DNA of 64,000 nucleotides from Plasmodiophora brassicae (lineage: Eukaryota; Endomyxa: Phytomyxea; Phytomyxea; Plasmodiophorida), in NCBI GenBank assembly GCA_036867785.1, contig CP145420.1, positions 62,001 to 126,000 of the forward strand, written 5' to 3'. Under the pieces are notes generated by a model. It was not told the origin of the DNA and ran no database searches. It saw only the letters and a program-made list of their open reading frames with translations. The translations under genes were made by a program, and so were the position numbers. Every line of letters starts with the position of its first letter. Position 1 is the first letter of the stretch. Shown here one piece after another: positions 20,681 to 33,253 of this stretch.

Positions 20681-20839
20681 CTACGTACACGTGCAACCCC
20701 CTTTTCTGGAATCAGCGTATGATTATCAGCGACACGGTATGCGATTGGCGAAACGCCACTGGGCACTGGCCCGACAAGTCGTCCCATTGGTGCAAAGCTG
20801 CGAGGCGCGCGCAGTTGGAAGTTTGCCGCGCCATCATCA

Positions 20840-22860
20840 ATGGGCGATGGCGACGACGTGTCATTCCTGTTGCGGACACTGACCCGACTGAACGTTGTCC
20901 GCGCCGTCCCCGACAATGCGCCCTGCAGCGACCTGGAGAGGATGCCCGCCGACCCGGACGAACGGCAGAGATTCGTCGACGCCGTCATGGGTCGGTTTCG
21001 CGGACGGGACGTGCCGCCCGGGGCGCTGGACGCGAATTGGCCAGCGCTGCAGAGCAAGTTCCTGGAGCAGCTGGCCGATTCGCGACAGGCGATCGCGGAA
21101 TTCTCGACGCACGCCGAGTTCCTGCGATGCTTCGTCCCGATGCTGTTCAACCGCAGCCTGGCCAGCGCAGCGGCGATGATCCTGCTCAATGCGATCGAGA
21201 CGGCGGCAGGCCCGCCTCGCATGGTGGACGCGATCTTGGCCGAGGACGTCGCACCCGCCATCAACCGCGTCCTCGTTCGCCATGGGACCACCCTGGACAC
21301 GCTGGCCTGCATTGCGGAATTGCTGGAGTGCATCGCTGAGCACCGGCAGTGCCGGGACGCGTCGGCGTTCCATGCCGACCAGCGGATTCTGGCGAAGGCC
21401 TGTGCAGACGGGTTCGCCAGGTGCACTGCCTTGTACAATCAGCTGTCCGGACCGTGCGACGATGCATCCATCGAGGCGTTCATCGAGCACTCGCTGGACG
21501 TCAGGTACGGATCGTTCTGCGCCGACCTGACTGCCCGCCTGACTGTCCTGCGATCCCTGCCAGTGACTATGACCTGCAAGAGCGCTACAAGGAAGGCGCG
21601 GCGATCGTGGCTGTAGCGGTGGAGTCGCTCGCGCGGGCGGCTTTGCTGCTGCACCTGTCCTGCAGCGAGTATGGCCTCGGTATCAAACGTGCTACTGCGC
21701 TTGTTGAATGCTGCTGCCCAGGATCGTCTCGGTGGCAGGCGATCATTCGCCCCTGCCGTCAATGGCTCTGGAGGCGCTCAGCAAACCGGGTGGCGTACGC
21801 GAATGGCGGCCCCCGTTCCTGTCGGCGTGTTTCCTGGCTGACTTGCTGGATGCCAGCTCGCACCTGGATCATCATTTTCGGCACAATCGCATGGAGCACT
21901 CTACGTCCAGAGGGAGCGCCGACCGGGTCTATGCGGAGGACCAGGAGCGATTGTGGGATCGGCAAGAACAGCGGGTGTTGCACCTTGTATCCACCGATTC
22001 AGGATTGCAGCGCCTGACAGCCATTGTCGACTGGATCGTGTCTCGGGCACGCCAAGACGACGGCAGGCGTGTAGAGCGAAGTGAAGGCGCTGATGACGCG
22101 ACGGACGCCTCGCCCGCCTGCGATATTGCATGCGTCGCCCCGGTGGCCAGTAGCCTCATGTCGTGTATTGCAAACATCGGCCTCCTGAAGCCGCTACCGC
22201 TGCCGCTGCTGTCTAGTCTGTGCGCCCTCGTGAAGGTCGGCGCTGGCAGTCATCCGAGCGCGCGTGCCTCGGTGCTAACTGCGACTTCCTAGGGCATGCC
22301 TGCGCCGTTCTTCGCCACCAGGGATCGGGTAATCAGTATGCGTCGCGACCAGAGGCATTTCCCGGCTGCTGTCTCGGAGTCGGTCGCGTTGGTCCTGCTT
22401 CAGTGCAAGGCCATCCACGACCAGGACCTCCCCGGCGTCGGCAGCGCCGAGCTCGTGTCCCTCTGCAGGAACGCTTGTCGAAGTGCGCACAGGCGAGGTC
22501 GGGACCGCCTGTCTCGAGGTACGCGGTGGGGCAGGAGGTCGCGTTCCCGAGTACCTACTGATGCGCAAATCGCTGCCCAGGGGACGCCGCTGCCGCCATA
22601 CCGGCGCTGTCCACCGCCATCAGGCTGTACGAGCTCGACGCCGACTGCAACGAGTACGCCGAGTGTCTGTCCGACAGGTACGTTCGGCGTCGGATGTGGG
22701 GAGGCCTCCTCAGATACGAACAGCCAGGTCGGAATGCTTCGTGCAGCAGCGTCAGTACGCTGCCGCGTTCGTCGATGCGCGCCGGGCCGTCGACGTGTGC
22801 CCAGACGACCGTCTGCTGCAAGAGCGCCTCGGTCAGGTCGAATACAACCTACCTCGATGA
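20840..22860 (+). CDS. Unknown armadillo/TPR-like protein
   Basis: Six exons with consistent phases: 20840-21544, 21592-21679, 21739-22235, 22293-22497, 22581-22677, 22728-22860, giving 574 aa. The N-terminal two-thirds is a series of Leu/Ala helices (VSFLLRTLTRLNVV, LRCFVPMLFNRSLASAAAMILL, LACIAELLECIAEH, FLSACFLADLLD). The C-terminus contains a TPR pair: AAAAIPALSTAIRLYELD...DRSECFVQQRQYAAAFVDARRAVDVCPDD. The final exon is split mid-repeat (ag|GTCGG). Such architecture suits a co-chaperone or scaffold. I do not recognise an orthologue. The junction at 21544/21592 is the weakest. The start MGDGDDVSF is the first ATG of the open frame. Confidence 0.6.
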
Positions 22861-22933
22861 GCGACATCGCCCGTCTGTCGGTTCGGTTGGGGGGCGGCCG
22901 CCTGGCGCAGCCTCTCGCCCACGTTGTATATCG

Positions 22934-24082
22934 ATGGCGCCTTGCCGCCTGCCCCTGCTGTGCCTTTGTCTGGCCGCCCTGCTCGCCCGCCCGGGGCGTC
23001 CGGCGGTCAGCGACGACGATGCCGTCTACGCGTTCTTCTACAGCTGGTACGGGAACCCGGACGTCGACGGCGAGTGGCGCCACTGGAACCACACGGTCCT
23101 ACAGCACTGGGACCCGGGCGTCGCTCGGGCCTGGCCGCCGCCCACCGCCTTCGAACCGCCCGGGGACGCTGGCGCCACGTTCCACCCGTCTCGCGGGTGG
23201 TACAGCTCCCGCGACGACGCCGTGCTCGACGACCAAATGCGGGATCTGGTTCGCAGCAACGTCCGGGTGGTCGTCGCGTCCTGGTGGGGCCGACCTGACG
23301 TCCCCGACGCCATGGACGGCCAGGGCGTCCGCACCGACGACGCCGTCCGCCACCTGGTCGACGCCGGGCGACGCGCTGGGCTTCGCGTCGCGTTCCACAG
23401 CGAGCCGTACCCGTCGAGAACGGTCGACAGCGTTCGCCGCGACATCGACTACCTCCACGAGCAGTACAAAGACGGCAGCGACGCCCGACGCATGACGATC
23501 TTCGTGTACGATTCGTATCAGATCGCGGAGGGCGACTGGGCGCGTCTGCTTCGGCCGGGCGGCGACCTGTCGATCCGGGGCACCCGGGTCGACGCCGACG
23601 TCATCGGCCTGGCTGTCGACCGGCACCACCTGAGGGAGCTTCGCGACGCCGGCTTCGACGGCGTCTACACGTACTTCGCGTCCGATGGGGCCACGTACGG
23701 GTCGACCTGGTCGAACTGGGCCGACATCCGCCGGTTCACCGAGGCGCACGGCCTGGCGTTCGTGGCGTGCGTCGCGCCCGGGTACGACGACACCAGGATC
23801 CGCCCCTGGAACGGGGCGGCCACACGACCCCGCCAGAACGGGCGGTACTACGAGCGGTCGTGGCACGCGGCCATGGCCGCACGCCCCGACGCCATCGCCG
23901 TCACCAGCTACAACGAGTTCGGCGAGGGCACGCAGATCGAGCCGTGCAGCCCGTTCACGACGACGTCGGGCGCCGCCCTGCTCGACTATTCCCCCGGCGA
24001 CCCCGATCTCTACCTGCGGCTCACGGCAGCGTTCGCCGCCGAGTACGTGGCGCAGCGGCAGCAGGCCCGCGCCGAACTATGA
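22934..24082 (+). CDS. GH99 endo-alpha-1,2-mannosidase-like glycosidase, secretory
   Basis: GH99 enzymes remove glucosylated mannose from N-glycans in the Golgi (MANEA family). Single exon, 382 aa, starting at the ATG of MAPCRLPLLCLCL, a signal peptide or anchor. Family motifs appear in order: FFYSWYGNP, EWRHWNHTVLQHW, GWYSSRD, VVASWWG, VAFHSEPY, MTIFVYDSY, SIRGTRVDAD, GFDGVYTYFAS, DTRIRPWNG and, near the end, TSYNEFGEGTQIEP, which corresponds to the conserved SFNEWHEGTQIE stretch. The length is near the catalytic domain alone; the stem region is short. It begins 73 bp after the ARM/TPR gene ends, on the same strand. Confidence 0.92.
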   Translation: MAPCRLPLLCLCLAALLARPGRPAVSDDDAVYAFFYSWYGNPDVDGEWRHWNHTVLQHWDPGVARAWPPPTAFEPPGDAGATFHPSRGWYSSRDDAVLDDQMRDLVRSNVRVVVASWWGRPDVPDAMDGQGVRTDDAVRHLVDAGRRAGLRVAFHSEPYPSRTVDSVRRDIDYLHEQYKDGSDARRMTIFVYDSYQIAEGDWARLLRPGGDLSIRGTRVDADVIGLAVDRHHLRELRDAGFDGVYTYFASDGATYGSTWSNWADIRRFTEAHGLAFVACVAPGYDDTRIRPWNGAATRPRQNGRYYERSWHAAMAARPDAIAVTSYNEFGEGTQIEPCSPFTTTSGAALLDYSPGDPDLYLRLTAAFAAEYVAQRQQARAEL

Positions 24083-24197
24083 ACCGTGGATGGTGGTGCC
24101 TCCGTCCATCACGACGGCTTAGGCTCGGCAGGCGAGTCAACGTCGGAGCGGCGGCATACAGTGTATTGGCACAGCGAGCTGTGCTGCTCATGCGCCA

Positions 24198-24233
<36 letters not shown>

Positions 24234-24347
24234 TTACCTACCTACCAACCTACCTACTGTGCCATGCTGTTGATGCCTCTGCGACGACGCCCAGCTGTCC
24301 AGACGACGGGGGTGGGCGCGTCCGTGTCCTGTGACGGAGAAAACGCG
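24083..24347. other. Intergenic region with TCG and TACC microsatellites
   Basis: No gene is visible. A (TCG)n run covers about 24199-24233, followed directly by a short (ctac) tract. It lies between the GH99 gene and the mitochondrial carrier, both on the plus strand, and should include the carrier promoter. Confidence 0.6.
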
Positions 24348-25606
24348 ATGGCGGCGGCAGGCGACGGGCGCGCGCGGATCGTGGACTCGCTGGTGGCGGG
24401 CGGCATGGCGGGCGCCGTCGCGAAGACGGTCATCGCGCCGCTCGACCGCGTCAAGATCCTGTACCAGGTGACGCCGTCGTCGCCGTTCACGTTGCCGGGC
24501 GCGTTCGCCTCCCTGTGCCGGATCGTCGGGACGGAAGGCGTGCTGGGGCTGTGGCGAGGCCACACGGCGACGCTGCTGCGCATCGTCCCGTACGCCGCCA
24601 TCCAGTACACGAGCTTCGAGCAGTTCAAACGCGTCCGACGATGGTTTGCAGCGTGTGCCTCGGCCGCCGACTACTGACGGCGCCGCCGGCCCCCCCTCCC
24701 AGGTATGGCTGTCGATTCAGGGCGGCGGCGATGCTAATGGCGACATCGCCGGGTTCGCCAAGCTCTGCAGCGGGTCGCTGGCCGGGTTCACATCCGTCGT
24801 CGTCACGTACCCTTTGGGTTGGTTGCGCGTGTCGGGTTCAACGAACACGCGTGAACCCCTGGGAGCAGACCTTCTTCGGGCACGGCTGGCTGTCGAACGG
24901 GATACGTCCCAGCCCAGGTTCGGGTCCTTGTACCGCATCACGCGGTCGATTCTGGCCAGCCGAGGCGTCGCCGGGTTGTACACCGGGTTAACGCCCACCT
25001 TGATGGTTGGATGATGACGGCGTGGCGCGCGTCTGGCTCTGCGGGTCTCTCACACCGCCGTCGTGTCCCCACAGGGCATTGTCCCGTACGCGGGCATCAG
25101 TTTCTGGACGTTCGAGGTTCGTCCCGCCCGCCCGGTCGCGTGCATCATCGCCTGACGGATCGTCGACGCCGCAGACGCTAAAGTCGCTGTTGTTATCCCA
25201 TTCGGACCGGGCCAAGCTGTCGCACACCGAGCGCATGGCGTGCGGCGGGTGCGCTGGGCTCCTAGCGCAATCGGCATCGTATCCCCTCGAGGTCATCCGA
25301 CGAAGAATGCAGGCACGGCCGGGCGCGATCGTCCCACCGTTGTCGTCCCTGACTGCGCCCCGCCCCATGTAGGTCGACGCGACGTTCGCACGGCCGGACG
25401 GATCGTCGAAGGCGGCGCCGTCTTCGACAGCCGGCATCGTGTCGCTCGCCAGGCGCATCTACGAGACGGAGGGGTTCATCGGCGGCCTCTACAAGGGCCT
25501 CAGCCTGAACTGGATCAAGGGCCCGATTGCCGTCGGCATCAGCTTCACCTGCTACGATGCGGTCCAGGCGCACCTCCAGGAGCGATACACTACTACAGCG
25601 CGCTAA
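24348..25606 (+). CDS. Mitochondrial carrier, coenzyme A transporter type (SLC25A42/LEU5-like)
   Basis: Inner-membrane carrier with three tandem modules. Exons are 24348-24632, 24703-24817, 24869-25005, 25075-25116, 25175-25312 (or to 25330) and 25373-25606. The signature motifs are APLDRVKI (module 1), YPL joined across a phase-1 intron to DLLRARL (module 2), and [10 protein letters not shown] (module 3). [27 protein letters not shown] and [18 protein letters not shown] fit the CoA-carrier subgroup; substrate assignment is inference. The fifth intron is either GC-AG (ATGCAG|gcacgg, 60 nt) or GT-AG from 25331 (42 nt). The start at 24348 gives [19 protein letters not shown], a normal N-terminus. 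Confidence 0.88.
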
Positions 25607-25956
25607 TCTGCCCGCCCCGCTTCGTCCGCCCGTTTCGCGTTTCGTGCCAGACGGAACGATGGTGGTGACGCACCCGTCATCCGATGGTGAATCAACGTCT
25701 GCGCGCGCACCTGTCCCACAACCCGCAACGGGGGTGACAGCAAACCAGGCCGGGCGGCGTTCGTTCGCTGACGTTGACACCCGGGCCATGACTCATCGTT
25801 GATTGATGCCGAGCGTCTGACCCGTGCAATGTGACTCAGCGCGTGCGACAGGTGCGGCATGCGTTCGTCGGGTGGGTCGGCCGCCAGTCCCATTTCGCCG
25901 TCCTAACGTTAACTGCTTCGTCGTCTATCCAAACCCCAACCCCAATATCCCAATCA
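25607..25956. other. Intergenic region without recognisable gene
   Basis: About 350 bp between the carrier stop and the next ATG on the same strand. It presumably contains the 3' flank of the carrier and the promoter of the GH19-like gene. I see no conserved coding segment or repeat. Confidence 0.5.
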
Positions 25957-27751
25957 ATGGCATCGCCGTCCGTCCGCAAGGCCCTGTCGGTGATCGTGCT
26001 CGCCACGGCCGCGGCCGCCTGCACACAGACCGAGTTCGACGCCGTGTTCGCCTCGGTCGACGCCTCGGTCCGCCTGGCCCACTTCCAGGCCTTCTCCGAC
26101 GCCATGTACACGCTGAACGTCACGTTCGAGACGACGTACCAGCTGGCGGCGTTCCTGGGCGCCGTCAACACGAACACGCATGGGCTGACGATCATGGAGG
26201 CGGTCTGCGCCCAGTCGGGCACCTGCGACCCCATCTACAACACGCGGTGCAACGCGAACGCGACCAGCGCGCTGAGTTACCACCCGCGTTCGCCCATGCT
26301 GGTCGCGTACCGGTGCGGCTACGAGGAGATCAACGCGGTCATCCAGCGGCTGTCCGTCGTCGGCGGCATCGTCAGCATCGTCGACCAGCCCGACCTGATC
26401 GCCAGCAACCTGCTGTACGCGTACCTGGCGGCGCTGGCCGTCTGGGTCGACGTCAACAGCCAGCAGGAGTCCTGCATGACGATGACGGCGAACCTGACCG
26501 GCCTGCCCCAGTGCATCCTGCGGACGAACCCATGGGAGTGCACCGCCGACGGCCAGCACGACTTTGTCCTGCACATCAACAACGTGCGGGCGGCGGCGGC
26601 GGCACTCGGCGCCCCCGTCTCGGACAGCCTCCTGTCCATCATCACCAACTGTGACGCATCGTCCCGCGTGGAGGCGACGACGCCAGCGCCGCCCGCGGCG
26701 GACGACTGTGTCTGCGACGTCAACGCCACCACGCCTGACCCGACGCCGGCCACAACGGTTGCCGCCGTCACGCCGGCGCCAACGCCAGCAACGACGGTGG
26801 CGGCCGCCACGCCGGCGCCAACGCCAGCGGCAACGGTTGCGGCGGCCACGCCCATGCCGACGACGCAGCAGTGCACGAACGCGACCGAGGCGCCAACGAC
26901 GTCGCCCGATTGCGCCTGCAACGACTGCAACGCCGACTACCCGGCCGCCCGCAACAGGACGGGCGTGCTAGCCGCCGGCATCGTCTCGCTCAGCGACTTC
27001 GCCGCCTTCTTCGGGAACGCGTCGGCGACGGTGAACGTGTCCGCCCACTTCAACGCGTTCGCGTCCGCATTCGAGATGGCCAACGTCACCATGAACCGCA
27101 ACCAGGCGTCGTTCTTCCTCGGTTCGTTCGCGCTCGCCATTGCCCTGTGGCCACCGGGGGGCGCTCACGTATCATGGTGTGCACAGGGTACGTGTCGACG
27201 GTCACGATGAACCTGTCCGTGCTCGGCAACGTGTCGGCGTCGTCGTCGTCCGACTACAGCGCTCGTGGCGTGGTCGGCCTGAGCGGCGCCGCGATGTACG
27301 ACAGCTTCTCCAAGTTTGCAGCGGCCGCTGGCGTCCCGTGCAGCGTGATCGCCCAGCCGACGCTGGTGGCCGAGAACCTGCTCCTGTCGTACCTGTCCGG
27401 TACGTACTGTGCACCTGTTCAGCGGGGGCACCTCGAGCTGACCGCGTGTCAACAGGTGCGTTCATGATGGTGCAGGCGTCGTGGAGCGGCCGATCGACGA
27501 TGGCGCTGGCGGATGCCGGCGAGTTCGGCGGCGCCGTCGCCGCCATGAACAACAACCACTGCCCGATGCTGCAGCAACAGCTGGCCATCATGCTAGAGGT
27601 GCACCGCGCGTCCGCCCTGTTCGGCACGCCGATCCCCTGCGTGACGATCGAGAACACGGTCTGCAACAACGCCGTCGTCTCCGGCGTGTCGCACATCGCC
27701 CCGACGGCCGTCATCGTCACGGCGCTCGCCGCCATCGCCGCCCTCGCCTAA
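25957..27751 (+). CDS. Surface protein with two GH19/lysozyme-like domains and a Thr/Pro linker
   Basis: Exons are 25957-27121, 27187-27399 and 27456-27751 (phases 1 and 1), 557 aa. A signal peptide (MASPSVRKALSVIVLATAAAAC) is followed by domain 1 (about 24-235), a TTPDPTPATTVAA repeat linker with Cys residues, domain 2 (about 335-535) and a hydrophobic end (APTAVIVTALAAIAALA) typical of a GPI-anchor signal. Both domains show GH19-like landmarks: QLAAFLGAVNT, then QPDLIASNLLYAYLAALAVW; and ASFFLG, then YSARGVVGLSG and QPTLVAENLLLSYLSG, reminiscent of Y-GRG-P-Q-L-S and PDLVATDP. The HET segment holding the catalytic Glu is not preserved (NTNTHGL), so binding without catalysis is likely. The family call is tentative. 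Confidence 0.65.
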
Positions 27752-28001
27752 GGCGCCCAGCGCGCGCGCGCGTCTGCTTCCAAACCCAATACCCAAACCA
27801 GCGGCGTCGTACCGTCGTTTAACCGGTTAACATCATCGTCATTATATGCGACCTAATACACGGCGCGTGACATACGGATTGCCAGGCGCGCGGTTGCCTC
27901 GCTGGATAGGTGCGCGATGCAGTCGCGGAGTTCATTTCGCGTTCGGGTGTGGTGTGCCGCATCGGGTGTTCGAGCTGCGATCGGGGCGGTAGCTGACGAC
28001 C

Positions 28002-29647
<1,646 letters not shown>

Positions 29648-29828
29648 AGCGCCGAAGGCCGGTTTGCACGAATACAAACACCCTCTGCTGAATTGCAACG
29701 CCTCTGCTTGTATGTCTGTGCGGGCCATCGGACCCACCCAGTGGTCGATCTATGTGGAGTCTCGTTTGGTACAGAATAATTCAAATTTCATTTCGAAACG
29801 ATGTGATGCCAGGCAGGGGACGGCGGAA

Positions 29829-30442
29829 TCAGTACACGTCTGACGCATAGTAGCCCTTGTCGTACGACCGCCGGCCGCAGCAGCAGCACGCGAACGCGGA
29901 TGTCAGCAGGACGGACAGGATGCAGACGGGGACGCCGATCAGGACCCACTCGACCCACTCGAATGACTGCGGGGCCAGAATCACACACGAGTCATCGGAA
30001 CGACAGGCGACTGTACGCATACCTTGTACTTGTCGACAGAGATGCTGTTCTTCAGCTGTGCGATCTTTGACTGTTCCGCTGACCTCTTCGGGGCCGGCTT
30101 GACCGGCGGGTTCGCTGCCGATTTCCTTGTCGCCAACAGAGTCCCGAGCAACGCCGTCGTGCCAGCAGCAACCGCAACCGACGCCTTTGGGTTCCTCTTC
30201 ACAACATCGGGAGTGTACGGCGACAGGGCACGAGCGGCACGCTCGGCACCTGACTTCGCGGACTGTAGCGTTGAACGGGCCGCACGGTCGGCACTCGACT
30301 TCATCGACTGCAGCATCTCGAGAACGCGGTCTTTCGGCAGCGGCTGTGGCGGTACGTCGTCGACCTGCGGCGGCAGATCGTCGGCGAGAGCGCCCATAAT
30401 CGAGGCGACGACGCAGATGCAGATGACGGTTCCAGCAGTCAT
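29829..30442 (-). CDS. Small secretory-pathway membrane protein, unknown
   Basis: Exons are 30442-30023 and 29966-29829 (56-nt intron, phase 0), 185 aa. A signal peptide (MTAGTVICICVVASIMGALA) leads into an acidic Pro segment. Lys/Arg/Ala helices follow with the repeats SADRAARS and SGAERAARA, then a mid-protein hydrophobic stretch (ASVAVAAGTTALLGTLLA). A membrane helix follows (VEWVLIGVPVCILSVLLTSAFA), then a Cys cluster CCCC and a short Tyr-rich cytosolic tail, GRRSYDKGYYASDVY. The CCCC could be palmitoylated. It is convergent with enolase. No orthologue recognised. Confidence 0.7.
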
Positions 30443-30759
30443 GATGATGTGCAGGCGAAGAGATCAGACGATGCAGTGCAACCTCTCAGGTCCAGCTCCG
30501 GGAACCGTTCGCAAATGTCTCACGGGTCGCGGATGCCGCCAAGGTCCGCCCCGGGGACCGCGTTATTTTGGGAAAGGCCTGATTCTATTTTCGAAATCGG
30601 CCCCCCGTTTCTAAAACAATCAAGGTCATCGTCACCAAGTCGTGGCCCGGCCAACAACTGTGGATCCGACGCAGAACGCTGCCTGTCCATTGACGCTGCC
30701 ATGACAATGACCCTTTCGACCGGTACTACTTTGTCGTACTGTCGTTGATGATGATGATG

Positions 30760-31010
30760 GATATCGCCGCCTGTGGACGGAACCTCTGCTCGTCGGGATT
30801 CCCGGTGCCGCGTTCCCATAACGGCGCCTTTCTTGGGGCTGGTTGTCGTCGCAAACGCGGTGGTACCGATCGTACTTGCTCATCACGTCGCCGCTAACAA
30901 CGACCACATGGGGGTTAACGTGGGAGCGAACCGTGGCTAATTGGGTGTCGACCTGCAGAGTGCAGACGATTCAGGACACGCAAGCCGGCCTGAAGTTGGC
31001 CAGGCCTCGC
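30760..31010 (+). pseudogene. Decayed copy of the small secreted gene at 35.46 kb
   Basis: The DNA matches the 5' flank and first about 60 codons of the 35462-35980 gene in the same order: tggatatcg...gacggaacctc, then ttcccgatgccgcattcc-like, ggctggtcgtc, cgccaacaa, catgggggt, ctgcagacgat and gccggcctga. Frameshifts and stops break the frame. It lies beyond the 3' end of the zinc-finger/protease-like gene. Confidence 0.65.
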
Positions 31011-31114
31011 AGGCCTTCCTTGCTGTAACTGCCCAGTCTCGCTCAACACGGATCGGTGGACTATGTTAGGGGACGGACCGACGCGGCACGAAGCCAGACG
31101 ACATTTGCGTCCAG

Positions 31115-31190
31115 AACACTGAATAAACCGACTGATCAGCTGGTCGACGTCCGCGGACAATTGTCATCCTGCCAAACCACTACCGGTAAC
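31115..31190 (+). repeat. Fragment of the 44-kb palindrome repeat
   Basis: About 75 bp match the segment at about 44505-44585 in direct orientation (aataa...ccgactga...gtccgcggac, then tcatcctgccaaaccac and accggtaacgtt). It is a dispersed repeat fragment in a gene-free stretch. Confidence 0.6.
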
Positions 31191-31240
31191 GTTAGACTGC
31201 TTGATTACGACAACGCTCGTGACCGCTTGGCAATATGGTA

Positions 31241-33253
31241 TTACGGAATCGTCAGGCCGGGTGGAATTGGCACGACAGCGATCTGTCGCAACGCGTCGTT
31301 GACGATCCTGGCGAATCCGTAGACAGTACCAGACCGGTCGAAAACGGGGCTCCCGCAAATCCCACCAAGTTTCAGATTTGCAGGGACAACGCCAACGACT
31401 CTGAAGTGCAGAACTTTCGGGTGGAATCTGTTGACTCCGAGAACGCCCCAGATGCCGACGTAGACGAGCGAGAGGGTAATTGACAACATGTCAAAACGAA
31501 CGAAGAAAACAAGGTGCTTAAGGACGTCGTAGGAGGGATACGCGTCGACGTCAACGATACGCCCAAGATAAACACCATCGACGACGTTAGAGAACGAGAC
31601 CGCGCTGTCTGCTCGGATCAGTGCTACGTCGAACTCATTGTCTTTGCAGTCGACAGAGTTGAATACGTTCGTGATGTCGTCGAACATATGCGCGTTTTGT
31701 CCAACGGCGTGGGCTTTCGAGCAATGGTATAACCGTTTACCTCTCAGTCGCCTTTGCCTGGATCCGTGCGGTAGTCGAACGAAATTCGCACGTTCGATCA
31801 ACGTCTTCATGGCATTCACCTGGTATGGATGAACAGGGAACCATGCGTACGCGGCGCATGTCAGATACTGCTCGCCGTTCCACGAGCATCGCACCCCAAG
31901 GCATGTAGTAGGCATCCGAGGGGAGTGACGAACGACATATCCTGGGCGGAGGTCGGGCAAGTGGTCGTGAACTGGCATTGGAGAGCCCGGGGGGTACAGA
32001 GGGCGCCCGGCCTCATTATAAATTGGATCGACTTTACGAATCCGGACCGTAAGACCGCCAACTGTCTTGGGGTACTCGAAAGGGGACACGAGGGTGCCCT
32101 GATATACCCCGAGCCAAACATCCGACCGGGTACACCAGATCGAACGCACCCATGGGAATGCAGATACGATCACACGTGCGTGCTCTTCGCAAACAGGAGC
32201 AGACAGTCGAGTGCCAGCAGGCAGAGGATCATCGGGACGAACAAAGTGCGACCCAGGATCTGCAACGCAGGTTATCACCATCGGTATGGTGTCAGAGTGG
32301 ACGACGACGCGCAGGCCGCCAACAAGATGGAAATGGTACCCGATATTCGCGATGTCGCCAACAACCACGTGGAGACATTCCCCATCCGTCAAATATCGTG
32401 CATAAGCTCCGAGTCGGACTTCAGAAAGCGCCTCATGTTGATCGCCGTCGATTAGGAGGTCAATTTCGTAACCATCGAAAGGGTCCCTGAAGAAGCGGAC
32501 CTCCTCATCCGTAGGACGGCGACATTCCGAAAAATGCTCTGCTACGCGGGCTCGTTCGCTTATTGCCACTTCCATATGAGGCAGCATAATGATAGATGGA
32601 GTGACGCGGACGGCGTGACGGCGCGATAGTAAGCCAAGGGCCGAGTCGATTCGACAAAGGTCGACGCGATGCACCAGTAACGATCGAGCGAGCTCCAGCA
32701 GGCGCTGTGCATCTAGGAATCGTTTACGACGGTGAAGAAGGTCTGCTGCAAGTAAATTCATCGTCAAGATCTCATGAGCGGCCTCCGATCCCGTCAGGAT
32801 GGCTTCCATTAATAGGTCAAGTGCGTCCGTGTCGTTGGTGGCCAGTTGCGATTGAACAATTAACCAGGACACCGTTTGAGAGGCATCCGGCCATGCCTGC
32901 ATGACGCCGAGCAGATCGGACCGGTCGGAGCCGCGTCCAATCTGCTGTTGCACGAACCGTTCAAACAGCGCCTGGCTGGATATGATGTCTTCCAATGGCA
33001 CCACTGGACACCTGGCCAGTGTAATGCTCTCGTTCAAGTACTGTCCACTGCGTTCGGAGCCATGGCAATCGCGAAGATGCGCCACAAGGTCACTGGGCCC
33101 ACACGTTATGAAGCACGAGCGGCAAACGACAGGACGTGACATGCAGGAAGCGTCCTGATGCTCGACGATCGATTCGACGAGTAGCGATTGGCCGCATCGG
33201 CACCGCACTGGCATGGAGAGCAGCGCGGCTCTGGACATCCGGCGATCCGGCAT
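31241..33253 (-). CDS. Zinc-finger protein with chymotrypsin-fold protease-like C-terminus, unknown
   Basis: Single exon, 670 aa from the first ATG (MPDRRMSRAALL); the upstream open frame starts only at GTG. Residues about 15-65 hold a TRAF-type zinc finger: CRCGQ, a His in EHQ, C-x2-C pairs in VVCRSCFITC, then HLRDCH. A helical middle (about 70-200) and an uncharacterised section (about 200-420) follow. The C-terminal about 230 residues resemble a trypsin-like fold: TCLGVRCSWNGEQYLTCAAYA at the position of the usual AAH, FDVALIRAD at the usual DxAL, and GGICGSPVF at the nucleophile loop with Cys instead of Ser. The His is Tyr, so catalysis is doubtful. The first exon region is duplicated at 34.7-35.2 kb. 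No family name can be given. Confidence 0.6.
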   Translation of the reverse strand: MPDRRMSRAALLSMPVRCRCGQSLLVESIVEHQDASCMSRPVVCRSCFITCGPSDLVAHLRDCHGSERSGQYLNESITLARCPVVPLEDIISSQALFERFVQQQIGRGSDRSDLLGVMQAWPDASQTVSWLIVQSQLATNDTDALDLLMEAILTGSEAAHEILTMNLLAADLLHRRKRFLDAQRLLELARSLLVHRVDLCRIDSALGLLSRRHAVRVTPSIIMLPHMEVAISERARVAEHFSECRRPTDEEVRFFRDPFDGYEIDLLIDGDQHEALSEVRLGAYARYLTDGECLHVVVGDIANIGYHFHLVGGLRVVVHSDTIPMVITCVADPGSHFVRPDDPLPAGTRLSAPVCEEHARVIVSAFPWVRSIWCTRSDVWLGVYQGTLVSPFEYPKTVGGLTVRIRKVDPIYNEAGRPLYPPGSPMPVHDHLPDLRPGYVVRHSPRMPTTCLGVRCSWNGEQYLTCAAYAWFPVHPYQVNAMKTLIERANFVRLPHGSRQRRLRGKRLYHCSKAHAVGQNAHMFDDITNVFNSVDCKDNEFDVALIRADSAVSFSNVVDGVYLGRIVDVDAYPSYDVLKHLVFFVRFDMLSITLSLVYVGIWGVLGVNRFHPKVLHFRVVGVVPANLKLGGICGSPVFDRSGTVYGFARIVNDALRQIAVVPIPPGLTIP

